Positions 17,901 to 26,172 of a DNA stretch of 64,000 bases are shown in pieces (within the stretch, counting starts at the first letter, position 1; every line of letters begins with the position of its first letter). Where the stretch lies: NCBI RefSeq assembly GCF_000814765.1, contig NZ_JWIC01000004.1, forward strand, positions 908,501-972,500. The letters run 5' to 3'. The position numbers and the translations under genes are program-made. The notes below the pieces were generated by a model that worked only from the letters and a program-made list of their open reading frames with translations, was not told the origin of the DNA and did not search any database. Source of the DNA: Pseudoalteromonas luteoviolacea. GTDB taxonomy: Bacteria; Pseudomonadota; Gammaproteobacteria; Enterobacterales; Alteromonadaceae.

Positions 17901-18459
17901 CAGGTGATAACTTTCCTCCTAATAGCTCTACTTCTTTGCATAGCGCATCGTCGATTTCATCGTGATTGGCGAGCGGGTAAAAGACGAAGAATGGGCCTGT
18001 ATGCCGATGTGTCATCGCATAGATTGCGCCTTGAATTTTATTATTGATATGACCAATGCTATGCACGTTACCACTTGGTGATACCTCTCCAGTGGCAAAA
18101 CAAGTATAAGTATGACTTACAGGCTTTTTAATGTGTGATCGGTATGCCAATGCACAGCTCAGTGCATAACCTAGTCCAACGCTTGTACTGTCTTCTTGTA
18201 AGTTAACGGTTTCTTGGTTACTGGTTTGCAGGTCTAGCTCAATGAAAAATTGATTATTTTGTCTATCTAATGGGTTTAGAGACATAAATGCAGCTTCAGC
18301 TGCCATAGCAAAATAGTTGCTCTGCTCTTTAAACTTGTAGCCTAAGGCAAGTATCAAGTCGTTGGCAAACTTCACTTTTACTTTTTGGCGGTCTTTCGGT
18401 TTTATAAATCTGAACTTGGGGCTGTATGTGTAGCGCTTATCAGATAGAAGAATGTGCAT
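14902..18459 (-). CDS. Lon-like protease domain - STAND NTPase - TM - TPR protein
   Basis: A 1185-residue multidomain protein. Residues ~85-165 match the proteolytic domain of Lon: DSTSVG aligns with DGPSAG (catalytic Ser93), and ATGEVSPSGNVHSIG aligns with TGEITLRGQVLPIG. In GHINNKIQGA the lysine aligned with Lon Lys722 is Lys141, so the Ser-Lys dyad is retained. Residues ~220-600 are a STAND-type NTPase (nSTAND1-like): YYFFGRDKL entry, Walker A GVSGSGKSS (252-260), Walker B YIDQFEEI (348-355), then TSIRSEYL. A single membrane helix (~666-686) is preceded by KNKAQKRR, which predicts N-in topology. TPR-like helical repeats fill ~770-1180, so the TPR half would be periplasmic. The Lon AAA+ ATPase and N-domain are absent. 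Family knowledge suggests ligand sensing by the TPRs, NTPase switching and protease output; this is inference. Confidence 0.85.
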   Translation of the reverse strand: MHILLSDKRYTYSPKFRFIKPKDRQKVKVKFANDLILALGYKFKEQSNYFAMAAEAAFMSLNPLDRQNNQFFIELDLQTSNQETVNLQEDSTSVGLGYALSCALAYRSHIKKPVSHTYTCFATGEVSPSGNVHSIGHINNKIQGAIYAMTHRHTGPFFVFYPLANHDEIDDALCKEVELLGGKLSPVEHITEALQQLLGDEYDGAQQSGSLTFKGLRSFEPHDAYYFFGRDKLTSELLALFNDNPSLIKVHGVSGSGKSSLIKAGLLPALAQQESNVCWQVGLPKDFKDSKSLLTHFISSKGAGFEPVLKAMSVSLEQFIEELTQLNTTYLDELALHLTAHKKTYIWYIDQFEEIYEIEPNNRLLQSLAVLSEHTPISIITSIRSEYLHNTDMVGRDFYVPHSLTAEDWLKIINNQATALGITLEDGLAQTIQTEALKLSHALPAVEYLLAQMHALAIDSNQPKVLTFSQYNQLNKLTGVIYRQAEYILGQFEPLTEQFFELFIGVNINGTCYSKHVDFLALEQENPHLLELVNALIEKQLVIRHQVHKLPPYVKLTHDCLITIAEERSLDQQIWPRFYIWLSARKEYLQWFHGVEAKYKQWKNFSSTPEEQHNFTLGKHELQDGTKYLIQPGTISLQSIKNYILASQTFYQSGLEQKNKAQKRRLFTTSVLFVCALGAASFAYYQKQLVESEQAKTAQALSHLKSNVLLNIDSIEPILAQYLPTFQRKYLNGHISKLVDSVDDIALDDIDKLKLLLIKVRILRQDDSTHIDELKSVLAILEDQIKNIDSDNPKELQIAISFNYEFGALLIKQGRNEDAKHYLERALRQIDDLPVDATSILTKAKIVSQIAFMALSSSDIHFAAEKYNETLQLLDSHVPTESLEQAFNVLRVNTFRNLAKTVSSEQQASDLLLRAKSVLEKQLATDPNHLVSQYNLLRIYINLAENSSNKVEADQYYDHANELVKLYSIKDPDNVHVQVAQLLLASRIGSSKLKQGYLVEAQTHFLEGLDITRKLRILNDANIDWQGHSIELYMTYGDYFKQTNQAEQSAQYYEKALKAAERLHKQDSNNVDFISLLQGAHSKVAIHLYNQGDKKSAQTHLKKAEAFARHLTQVHPDNQGYQVSYRKKLFNLGYIASEIGEIDNACNYFEMGKVLSDTFLQSHTSIQWQKAKNKFEHYIELLKCN

Positions 18460-19175
18460 TATTTTTTAGCTCTTTTTAGTAAATCGTATGTCCCACGATC
18501 ATCAATATTCTAGTTGTTGTTTTTAACCCATTGTTCTATGTAAGTACACAAAACTTATATTTTGTACTCTATTTAAACGTTAAATCCGAGTAAAAAATAA
18601 CAAATGCGATAAAAAAACGTTTACACCCTATAAAGGGACGAGTCTAATGAATATTATTCATATTTACGAAACTTTTTGGTTGGCATTTCTCGATATTTTC
18701 GAAAAAATTAATATCCTATCTATGACCCTAATTTCCCTACTATGAATTTTTTAATAAATCTACATTTTTTTAGTGTGTTGTTGACTGTTTTGTTATTTTT
18801 TGACCAAAATAGCGTTTTAAACAGTCAGAAACCTGTTTTCTATTCATGATTTAGTCCTCAGATTGTATAAGAAATGTTACTTCATCAGGATGTAGTTGAT
18901 TGAATTTCGTACGTAACTTATCCATTTTTGTGAAAAATCTAGAGTAGATATATCTCGAATTTAACAATTATCTTGAAGGGATAGTGAAGGGCATTTCACT
19001 TTATAAAAGGTAACTGTTTAGCTTGACTGTAAGTAAGTAGATATGAACACGTGTTGGTGGTTGTATTGCATTGAAGGAAGTATTCGCATCGCGAGAATTT
19101 AATAGTTAAATTCAGTGAAAACAAGGGTTTAAGGATAAAAAATAAAAAATAATCATCGCTTTGCTAGGAGTTAGT
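18460..19175. promoter_or_regulatory. AT-rich 0.7-kb divergent intergenic region
   Basis: No credible coding sequence lies in 716 bases between the minus-strand Lon/STAND gene and the plus-strand subtilase gene. The region is very AT-rich with A- and T-tracts. It contains an inverted repeat with arms GACTGTTT (18783-18790) and AAACAGTC (18819-18826). It must hold the promoters of both transcripts. The length and composition would suit binding by nucleoid proteins, which is inference. Confidence 0.5.
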
Positions 19176-21053
19176 ATGGATTTTTTTAAAAGAAGTGCGG
19201 TTTTTGCAAGTATGTTAGGTAGTTTGGGGTTTGGCGCAATGGTGCAAGCACAGAATGCTGACAGTGCATATTTAGTACAATTTAAAAATGGGCAGCTATC
19301 TCAGCACATACTTAGCTCTTTAAAAGTGATTGGACAAAGTGGCGATAAGGTAATAGCGCAGGGGATATTATCTGCACAGCAGTTGGATGAGTTAAATCAA
19401 ATTGATGGAGTCACGTTCGAAGCAGATTACGGTTTATCTCTGAGTAGCAATTCACTTAATTACTTCAAAGCAACAACAAATAGCCTAGATGTACTGGCAA
19501 ATAGTGAGCTAGAGCCCTATTGGTTACGTGCAACTTCTATCAGTAAGTTACCCTCCGCGACCAACGATATTTCAGTATGTGTTATTGACTCGGGTGTTGA
19601 TAGTAACCATCCGGACTTACCTGTCAATATTCATGGTTATCACAGTGTTTATGCAGGCTTTTGGGATCAAGATGCATTAAGTCATGGTACGCACATGGCG
19701 GGCATTATCGCTGCACAAAGCAATGGGATCGGGGTTAAAGGTGCACTCAGTGACGGTGTTGCTAGCTTGCAAGTTCACAAATTAATAAAAACTGCAAATG
19801 GGAAAAACTCTGCAATTTGGGGCGGCAACTTAATCGAAGCCATCGAAGTGTGTGCAAATTCAGGCGCGAAGGTAATTAATATGTCCTTGAGTGGTGAACA
19901 GTATTCACCTATGACGATAGCAGTCATTGATAGGCTGGCTTATGATCGAGGCCTTATATTCGTTGCTGCAGCTGGCAATCATGGCACGACAGAAAAAAAA
20001 CAACAAGGTATCTATGATGATGCACTGCATTATCCAGCTTCATATCATAATGTATTGTCGATTGGTGCATTGGAAACCGATGGGACCATTGCATCTTTTT
20101 CGCCAACCAATCAGCATATTGACTTTGTCGCACCTGGTAGCAAAATTGTATCTACTGCCAACCGTAGCCATTACGCGGTTCAGGAGGTGGTGATACAGCA
20201 CAGTGGGTCAATTTCTGATGCGCTAAAATACACGCAAATTGATGTGGGTGTGCGCAGTGAATCAATGCAAGCTACCTTGCCAGAACATTGTGTGTTTACG
20301 TTATCTAGTCGTGATGTGCAACAGCAGTTAACACAGCGTACGTTACCGTATGAGACACGTCAGGATCTCAGTAATGCGCAATCTAGTTGTGTAGCGGCCG
20401 GTGGTAAAGTACTACTCATTAATTACCCACAACGTTCAGAAGGCCGTTTAAAGGGCATAGACTATTACACAGAGTTTCCAACGTTATTGGTACATCAATG
20501 GCCTAATGTCACAGACAGCGCTAACATGTCTATCGCTATCAACAGTTACCACAGTGACTACGTTGTCGGTGCGGGTACTTCCCAAGCAACGGCGATTATT
20601 TCTGGTGGGATTGCTCGACTTTGGTCACAAAACCCGAATTGGGATAGGGCACAAATTATAGGTGCGCTTCAAGCGACTAGCCATGATTTAGGAGACTTAG
20701 GAAAAGATAATGTATATGGCCATGGCCTACCAAACTTTGCGCAGGCACTGACATATTTGCAATCAGGCTATACGCCAGCTTGCCCACAAAATTGGTATCA
20801 CAATAAGCCTTACGATGGGGGAGAGCAAGTTACCTATCAAGGTAAAATATACAGTGCGTATTATTGGAATAAAGGTGCCAACCCATCGCAGTCGCCGAAA
20901 ATGTGGCAAGCGCAAGGAGAGTGCGATTCAAGTAATCAAAGCCAATCAGCGCCGGCTGATGCTGGGTTTAGCATCTTAGACTTTTCGGGTTTAGAGAATG
21001 AGAGCTCAACATATAGTTGTAAAGGTCTAAGTTTGATGTGTGGAGGAGGCTAA
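19176..21053 (+). CDS. Secreted subtilisin-like serine protease (S8) with chitin-binding-like tail
   Basis: An extracellular protease of 625 residues. Signal peptide ~1-26 (ending MVQAQ), inhibitor-I9-like propeptide to ~115, then the S8 catalytic domain: Asp138 in VIDSGVDSNHPDL, His170 in SHGTHMAGI and Ser469 in GTSQATA. A large insert between ~330 and 460 (PA-like) separates the His and Ser regions, as in many marine subtilases. Residues ~535-590 form a CBM5/12-like module (NWYHNKPYDGGEQVTYQGKI, then YYWNKGANPSQSPKMWQ). The tail ends with a two-Cys SCKGLSLMCGGG sequence. I start at ATG 19176 because TAGGAG lies five bases before it; an upstream TTG in frame lacks a ribosome site. Divergent from the Lon/STAND gene. 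Confidence 0.92.
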   Translation: MDFFKRSAVFASMLGSLGFGAMVQAQNADSAYLVQFKNGQLSQHILSSLKVIGQSGDKVIAQGILSAQQLDELNQIDGVTFEADYGLSLSSNSLNYFKATTNSLDVLANSELEPYWLRATSISKLPSATNDISVCVIDSGVDSNHPDLPVNIHGYHSVYAGFWDQDALSHGTHMAGIIAAQSNGIGVKGALSDGVASLQVHKLIKTANGKNSAIWGGNLIEAIEVCANSGAKVINMSLSGEQYSPMTIAVIDRLAYDRGLIFVAAAGNHGTTEKKQQGIYDDALHYPASYHNVLSIGALETDGTIASFSPTNQHIDFVAPGSKIVSTANRSHYAVQEVVIQHSGSISDALKYTQIDVGVRSESMQATLPEHCVFTLSSRDVQQQLTQRTLPYETRQDLSNAQSSCVAAGGKVLLINYPQRSEGRLKGIDYYTEFPTLLVHQWPNVTDSANMSIAINSYHSDYVVGAGTSQATAIISGGIARLWSQNPNWDRAQIIGALQATSHDLGDLGKDNVYGHGLPNFAQALTYLQSGYTPACPQNWYHNKPYDGGEQVTYQGKIYSAYYWNKGANPSQSPKMWQAQGECDSSNQSQSAPADAGFSILDFSGLENESSTYSCKGLSLMCGGG

Positions 21054-21062
21054 GCCATTATC

Positions 21063-21087
21063 CATTAGGGTGGCTTGCACCCTAATG
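21063..21087. terminator. Bidirectional stem-loop between protease and lipoprotein genes
   Basis: Perfect ten-base stem (CATTAGGGTG / CACCCTAATG) with a five-base loop, placed between two convergent genes. No strong T-run follows on either strand. Confidence 0.6.
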
Positions 21088-21117
21088 ATGTATCTTAATT
21101 CGCGGACCCTAGATATG

Positions 21118-22188
21118 TTAGGTTTTGCTTTCGAGGAGCCAAACATAGACTACTGGAAAACCTGCTTTATAGTTGATTTGTATATCCAACAGTTGACCGC
21201 TGACTGTTTGTTGAATATCAAAACGAGCAGTGTTTAAAAAGTATCGACCGTTTTTATTAAGTAATGTGGTACTTGCTGATACAGTGAGTCCTTTGTTTTT
21301 TGCGAGTTCAACCAGCGCATCACGAATGGCAAATTTAATTGCACTACTAATGAGGTTGTCAGGCGCTATCGTGCCATCTTCACCAAAATTGCCCATCACG
21401 ATGCTGCGGCCTTTGTATTGCTTTATTTTTCGCCAGTTTTGTGTCGTGTATGGCTTTATATTCGCTTTATTCGTTTGGTAATTTGCAAGTAAAGTTGATC
21501 CGTAATTGCAACTTTGTGACAAGAGCAAAGGTTGTTGATGTCCACTTTTGCGTACTTCACCATGCCTTGAGAAATGAGTTTTATGATGTTGCTCAGAATA
21601 AGACTCAAAGTAATACTCTTGCATGTTTACGTGAGCTTGACTTAGATAACTTGCCAAAGCATTCGCGTTCACGTTTGTCATGGCCAACTGTTCGTGGGGT
21701 AGGGCTGTGTAGTAGCTCGCACCTATGACATGGCGACCCTCCCCGTTGCACAGCCATGTTGGTTTGCACAAATTAAAATTACAACTGACTTCTTGGCAAG
21801 CCTGTGAATCATCAATGGGCTGAATACTTGCGTACGTATAAAGTGTATTCGAAGTGATGTAGGGCTCAGAGAAGTATACACTTTGGCCGTTTGCTAAGGT
21901 CAATTGGTTTTGTTCTGCTGATAATTGTGCGATAGCTTTATTTATACCCGGAAGTTCATAGTATTGGGTGAGCTGTAAAGCTGCTCGTTGCCTACTGGCG
22001 ATAATAGAACCATCTTGGGTCACGCTCTGAGGCGCTGCTGTACCAATAAAGCCAAGCTGGTCTTGTGTTACTGGGTTTTGTAGCCAGCACGGTATTTGGG
22101 TAATAGATTGAGTTTGGTTGTTAGTTGTTTGGCAAGCGCTCAGCGCAAATACACTCAGCCCAACCCAGAACCTAGCGCGTAATAACAT
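21118..22188 (-). CDS. LPP20-like lipoprotein
   Basis: A 356-residue exported lipoprotein: signal sequence with lipobox LSAC (Cys at ~19), then a Gln/Asn-rich linker. The N-terminal mature part (GFIGTAAPQ...ASRQRAALQL) resembles the LPP20/FlgO-type lipoprotein domain, and a second domain near the C-terminus repeats that flavour (AIRDALVELAKNKGLTV...). Function unknown. It lies between a convergent protease and the histidine kinase gene, with 55 bp before the latter's end, and it is transcribed in the same direction as the ABC/two-component operon, so it may be the last gene of that transcript or separate. Confidence 0.65.
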   Translation of the reverse strand: MLLRARFWVGLSVFALSACQTTNNQTQSITQIPCWLQNPVTQDQLGFIGTAAPQSVTQDGSIIASRQRAALQLTQYYELPGINKAIAQLSAEQNQLTLANGQSVYFSEPYITSNTLYTYASIQPIDDSQACQEVSCNFNLCKPTWLCNGEGRHVIGASYYTALPHEQLAMTNVNANALASYLSQAHVNMQEYYFESYSEQHHKTHFSRHGEVRKSGHQQPLLLSQSCNYGSTLLANYQTNKANIKPYTTQNWRKIKQYKGRSIVMGNFGEDGTIAPDNLISSAIKFAIRDALVELAKNKGLTVSASTTLLNKNGRYFLNTARFDIQQTVSGQLLDIQINYKAGFPVVYVWLLESKT

Positions 22189-22243
22189 GAAAAAATCCTT
22201 GATACAGGCCCTGTGTTATATTCAGGAACTGAGTCCATCGTTA

Positions 22244-23566
22244 CTACTGAGTGTCTCGTAAAGGGATGTCAAATTCAACCATCAAGCCACCCTGTGCTCG
22301 GTTTTTGAGTTTAAGCTGGCCTTGATGCGCATGCACAATATCATTACACAAGCTCAGCCCAATACCGCTACCTTCTGGCTTTGTCGAGTAAAATGGCAGG
22401 AGTGCTTGATGAAGGTTTCCGCTAGTAATCCCGCATCCACGGTCTACAACCGCGATGCGAAGACGGTGATAGTCTTTAATTACTTTTATGGCAATATGCT
22501 CGACAGGGCTACCTGATTGATGGGCATTCTTTAATATATTAATCAATACTTGTTCAATTTGCGTGTTATCAAAATAACCTTGTTCGATGGGTAATGACTC
22601 TAGTAACTCAAATGGATATAGAGCGCGAACTTGGTCAAAGAGCTGTTTGATTGAGTGATAGCCAAAGTGAGGCTTAGGCAGGCGAGCAAAGCGTGCGTAC
22701 TGTGCAATGAATTCACTTAAATTTTGTGCTCGTTGATTGACAGTTTGTAAAATATCAGGCAGCAATTCTAGGTGTTTATTTTGCTCTAACATATTTTTTG
22801 CGGAAGCTGTGAGGGAACTTATCGGCGCTAACGAGTTATTGAGTTCGTGACTAATTAACCGGATGGCACTCTTCCACATATGCAGCTCTTCTTGACCAAG
22901 CTCTTGAGAGACATTTTTCATAATCATCAATTGATGTGGTTGGTGATTAAACATGACATTTTTGAAGCTCAGATAGTAGCTTTGTTTTATGTCATTGTGT
23001 TCGAAGCTTATCAGGCCTGACTGCGCTTGCATAATTGACTTCTGCAGCTGTGGGGGAAGGTTTTCACAGCATTGATGTAAGGTCATACCGTCAAGCTTTG
23101 ATGAATGTAATAGTTGGGTAGATTCGTTATTAAAGTAAACGATGTGTTTGTAGGGGTCGACCAATACAATACCCATAGGTGAAGCTTGTACAATACTATC
23201 GAGCAGTATCTCTCGTTGGTTGAGTGTTTGTCTTTGTTTTTTTAACTGTTGAGTGAGCTTATTATACATGTGTACAGCTGCGCCTAGCTCAAGGTGTCTT
23301 TGTTCCGCTATACGGATAGAAAAGTCATTGTCATAGAGGCTTTTAAGGCCATTTGTGAGTGTATCGATGACGCGTCTATGTTGTTGAAAAATAAACTCAC
23401 AACAAAAAAATGCCAACGGCAATGTGATCAGCAAAGAGAGTAGTAACCCAACAATAATTGGGACGCCCATAAAGAAAAACGCAGATTGAATTGATGTGGC
23501 AAGTACTATAAATAATGTACAAAAGGCGGCCATTTTTCCTGCTAGAGATCTTCTTTTGGTATTCAT
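22244..23566 (-). CDS. Sensor histidine kinase, NtrY-like
   Basis: Inner-membrane sensor kinase of 440 residues: two N-terminal membrane helices with almost no periplasmic loop (~15-65), a HAMP-like linker, a PAS domain (~125-230, ILLDSIVQASPMGIVLVDP), a dimerisation/H-box ISHELNNSLAPISSL with phospho-His near 245, and HATPase with N-box and GSGIGLSLCND near the C-terminus. The short loop suggests sensing within the membrane or cytoplasm, such as envelope perturbation or transporter state. Its start ATG overlaps the last codons of the response regulator gene by four bases, so the pair is coupled. Partner: the NtrC-type regulator upstream. Confidence 0.92.
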   Translation of the reverse strand: MNTKRRSLAGKMAAFCTLFIVLATSIQSAFFFMGVPIIVGLLLSLLITLPLAFFCCEFIFQQHRRVIDTLTNGLKSLYDNDFSIRIAEQRHLELGAAVHMYNKLTQQLKKQRQTLNQREILLDSIVQASPMGIVLVDPYKHIVYFNNESTQLLHSSKLDGMTLHQCCENLPPQLQKSIMQAQSGLISFEHNDIKQSYYLSFKNVMFNHQPHQLMIMKNVSQELGQEELHMWKSAIRLISHELNNSLAPISSLTASAKNMLEQNKHLELLPDILQTVNQRAQNLSEFIAQYARFARLPKPHFGYHSIKQLFDQVRALYPFELLESLPIEQGYFDNTQIEQVLINILKNAHQSGSPVEHIAIKVIKDYHRLRIAVVDRGCGITSGNLHQALLPFYSTKPEGSGIGLSLCNDIVHAHQGQLKLKNRAQGGLMVEFDIPLRDTQ

Positions 23567-24900
23567 GAGCGCGCTATTCCAAATTTATCCATGCGTCGGT
23601 ACATCGCTTGGCGACTAAGGCCTAAACTTTTGGCTGCGTGAGTGACGTTGCCGTTGTGAGAGGTTAACGCATTTTGAATATCTTGTGCCGATAACTCTGT
23701 ATGCGCTGCGGAGTTGATAGGGTTGACCTTGAGACCTAAATCACAGACCTCAATGAGGTCACTTTTAGCGAGTAGCTGAGCACGGCCGATGACATTTTGA
23801 AGTTCTCGGACGTTACCCGGCCAAGTATGACGTTTTAGCGCATTGACCGCACCGACACTAAGTTGCTTGTTACCCCCTATAAAATGATTTGCGAGTGGAA
23901 TAATGTCTTCTGGTCGCTCCATCAGTGCAGGTAACTTTAACTCGATCATGTTTAATCGGTAGTAGAGATCCTCTCGGAATGTCCCTTGTGCAATCGCGGT
24001 ATTTAAATCGGCATTGGTGGCACTCAATACACGGACATTAACTTTTTTTGTTTGGCTACTACCCACGGGTTCAAATTCGCCAGTTTGTAACACGCGCAAC
24101 AGTTTTTGTTGCCCAGACAGTGGCAAATTCCCAATTTCGTCTAAAAACAGGGTACCGCCATCAGCCGCTTCAAATCTTCCGATCCGGTTTTTATTGGCAC
24201 CGGTATATGCGCCGCCCACGACACCAAATAATTCTGCTTCGATTAAATCAGCCGGCAATGCACCCGCATTGATTTTGATAAATGCATTGTTTTTATAGGC
24301 ACTGTTGGCAACGATCACTTCGGCGATTTTTTCTTTGCCCGCCCCATTTGGACCTGTTATGAGTACTGGTGCGTCTGAGTGCGCAACTTGGGTCGCGATT
24401 TCTAATAAGTTAAGCATGGCTGGATCTGCATAAACAAGACCTGCTAAGTTATAGTGTTCTGCCAGTTTATTTGCCCGATTCCGGGCTTGTGTTTGCTGTT
24501 GGAATTGTGCTTTTTCTAGACGGTATATTTCGAGTAATTGAGTAACTGACTTGAGTAGCTTTTCTTCTCGCCATGGTTTTTCTAAATAATCGGCTGCCCC
24601 ATCTTTAATTAGTGCGACAGCGGTTTCTAAGTTTGCCCAAGCGGTGAGTAAGATAATAGGTAAGTCAGGGTTTAAGGCACGGATCGCTTGATAAAGCGCT
24701 TCACCCTCTACGCCAGAGGTGGTGTCTTGGGTAAAATTCATATCTTGGATGACTAGGTCGTAAGCTTGGTTGTTGAGCATATCGAGACCTTGTTCTGGGC
24801 TTGTGGCGCCATCACAGTCAATGTCATTGAGTAAAAATAGCAGCTTAAGTGCTTTTATAACGTCCTGATTGTCGTCAATCACAAGTATTTTGTTTTGCAT
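23563..24900 (-). CDS. NtrC-family sigma-54-dependent response regulator (GAYTGA variant)
   Basis: Transcription activator of 445 residues. Receiver domain 1-125 with phospho-Asp in LVIQDMNF (~53) and Lys in YLEKPW. AAA+ sigma-54 activation domain ~150-380: Walker A GPNGAGKE, sigma-54 contact loop GAYTGA (usual GAFTGA), Walker B GGTLFLDEIG, and the NVRVLSATNADL and WPGNVRELQNV motifs. The C-terminal Fis-type helix-turn-helix is NVTHAAKSLGLSRQAMYRRMDKFGI. It overlaps the kinase gene by four bases and follows the ABC permease gene by 44 bp, with a small hairpin in that gap. A sigma-54-like promoter stands at the head of the operon, which fits autoregulation. Confidence 0.93.
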   Translation of the reverse strand: MQNKILVIDDNQDVIKALKLLFLLNDIDCDGATSPEQGLDMLNNQAYDLVIQDMNFTQDTTSGVEGEALYQAIRALNPDLPIILLTAWANLETAVALIKDGAADYLEKPWREEKLLKSVTQLLEIYRLEKAQFQQQTQARNRANKLAEHYNLAGLVYADPAMLNLLEIATQVAHSDAPVLITGPNGAGKEKIAEVIVANSAYKNNAFIKINAGALPADLIEAELFGVVGGAYTGANKNRIGRFEAADGGTLFLDEIGNLPLSGQQKLLRVLQTGEFEPVGSSQTKKVNVRVLSATNADLNTAIAQGTFREDLYYRLNMIELKLPALMERPEDIIPLANHFIGGNKQLSVGAVNALKRHTWPGNVRELQNVIGRAQLLAKSDLIEVCDLGLKVNPINSAAHTELSAQDIQNALTSHNGNVTHAAKSLGLSRQAMYRRMDKFGIARS

Positions 24901-24918
24901 ATTCTTATCGTTATTTTT

Positions 24919-24937
24919 GCCGGTACCATGTACCGGC
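24919..24937. other. Hairpin between permease and response regulator genes
   Basis: Perfect eight-base stem (GCCGGTAC / GTACCGGC) with a three-base loop in the 44-bp gap inside the minus-strand operon. There is no T-run on the coding strand, so it is more likely an mRNA stability or attenuation element than a full terminator. Confidence 0.6.
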
Positions 24938-24944
24938 TTGTTAT

Positions 24945-26168
24945 TTAACTGGTTTTTGTAACCTGTGCTGGAGATATTTTAGCTGCTTTTCGCGCTGGGA
25001 TATAGACAGCTGAGGCACTTAGTCCCCAAACACAGAGGGCTACGGCCGCAGCAAGCCATGGGACTATCAATCCTTGAATACGCAGGTTGGTTACAAAGTA
25101 TTGGTTTAGCCACATGGCTGCAAATAAACCCAAGGTAATGCCCACTATGGCTAAGATTGAATTTTCTAACAATAACGTTCTCATTACTCTGGCTTGAGAG
25201 GCGCCCAGCGCTCGCAGTACGCCAATTTCTTTTTTACGAACAGAAATGGAAAATGAAACCAGTGCGATGATCCCAACCCCAGTCACGAGGATAGCGATGG
25301 CACTGATCCCCATCATAATAAATGCAAAGGTACTGCGGCCATCCCATAGACGTTTCTTGGCACGCGCTGCAAATTCTACTTGCTGAACTAAGCGACCTTC
25401 TTCTTCAAACAGTTTGTTCTCAATGGTTTCAAAAATTGCATCGTCGGTATTTTCAGTCACCTTGACCAAATAGTTTACTTGGCTGTTAGTGCCAAAGTGA
25501 GCTTCTGGAATAATCGCAGAGTGATACCAGCTGTTGGTGTAAGCCGCTACTTCACCTAGCATCATGTCTTGATAAGTCGCAATAACTTGATAAGGAAGAC
25601 GGTCGTTATGAAGATAGACGGTTTGCCCAAGCGCACTTTGCTCTGGAAATAACGCGGTAGCAAGCGCATTACTTATCATCACAACACTTGCCCTTTGACC
25701 TTCACTAGCGTGACCGAATATATATTCTGTATCGTAAAAACTACGGCCATGAGTCACCTGAATACCAAGTGTTTCAAGGCCCCCAGGTGTTTGCGCAAAA
25801 AGTGCAACGTTTTCACCCTGTTTATCTTCATCCAGTGTCGCGTGAGCAAAGTTACGCCCGTTCACTGTGGCTAGCACTAATTCGTTAGCGGCATAGCTAA
25901 CGCTTTCAACACCTGCGATGGACTGTAGCGTTTGTAAATCTCGCTCAACGAGAGCGCCTTTATCAAGGTTTTTATCGAAAACACGGGTATAGACATTGAC
26001 TATTTGCTGCTCTGCAATATGCGAGGGGATCAGCCAATTTTGCAAGGTACGGTAACTAATAAAGCTGGTATTACCTATAATGGTTACTGCGATGGCAATT
26101 TGCAAGGTGATCAGCAAAGAGATACTTTTATGCTTTAAAATGAGTTTTAGAATATGTTTAATCGCCAT
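24945..26168 (-). CDS. ABC transporter permease, FtsX/MacB type (second)
   Basis: Inner-membrane subunit of 407 residues: one N-terminal helix (~20-40), a large periplasmic MacB-like domain (~45-270, with VARVSVV-type core and ALFPEQSALGQTVYL), then three C-terminal helices forming the FtsX domain. KKEIGVLRALGASQARVMRTLLLEN is the signature coupling segment. Such permeases work mechanically with a MacA-like adaptor to move substrates from the periplasm rather than across the inner membrane. It pairs with the preceding permease (four-base gap) as a likely heterodimer. Confidence 0.9.
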   Translation of the reverse strand: MAIKHILKLILKHKSISLLITLQIAIAVTIIGNTSFISYRTLQNWLIPSHIAEQQIVNVYTRVFDKNLDKGALVERDLQTLQSIAGVESVSYAANELVLATVNGRNFAHATLDEDKQGENVALFAQTPGGLETLGIQVTHGRSFYDTEYIFGHASEGQRASVVMISNALATALFPEQSALGQTVYLHNDRLPYQVIATYQDMMLGEVAAYTNSWYHSAIIPEAHFGTNSQVNYLVKVTENTDDAIFETIENKLFEEEGRLVQQVEFAARAKKRLWDGRSTFAFIMMGISAIAILVTGVGIIALVSFSISVRKKEIGVLRALGASQARVMRTLLLENSILAIVGITLGLFAAMWLNQYFVTNLRIQGLIVPWLAAAVALCVWGLSASAVYIPARKAAKISPAQVTKTS

Positions 26169-26172
26169 AAAT

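Noticed and set aside
18460..19175. CsrB/C-like small RNA in the AT-rich gap near uvrY
   Set aside because: No cluster of repeated GGA/AGGGA loops or a terminator typical of such RNAs was seen.
13164..21053. Classical genomic island or prophage at the tRNA array
   Set aside because: No integrase, transposase, phage structural gene or att direct repeat was found.
23563..24900. Plus-strand frames of 74 to 94 codons opposite the sigma-54 activator
   Set aside because: They are shadows of a conserved coding sequence in another frame; composition and lack of ribosome sites argue against genes.
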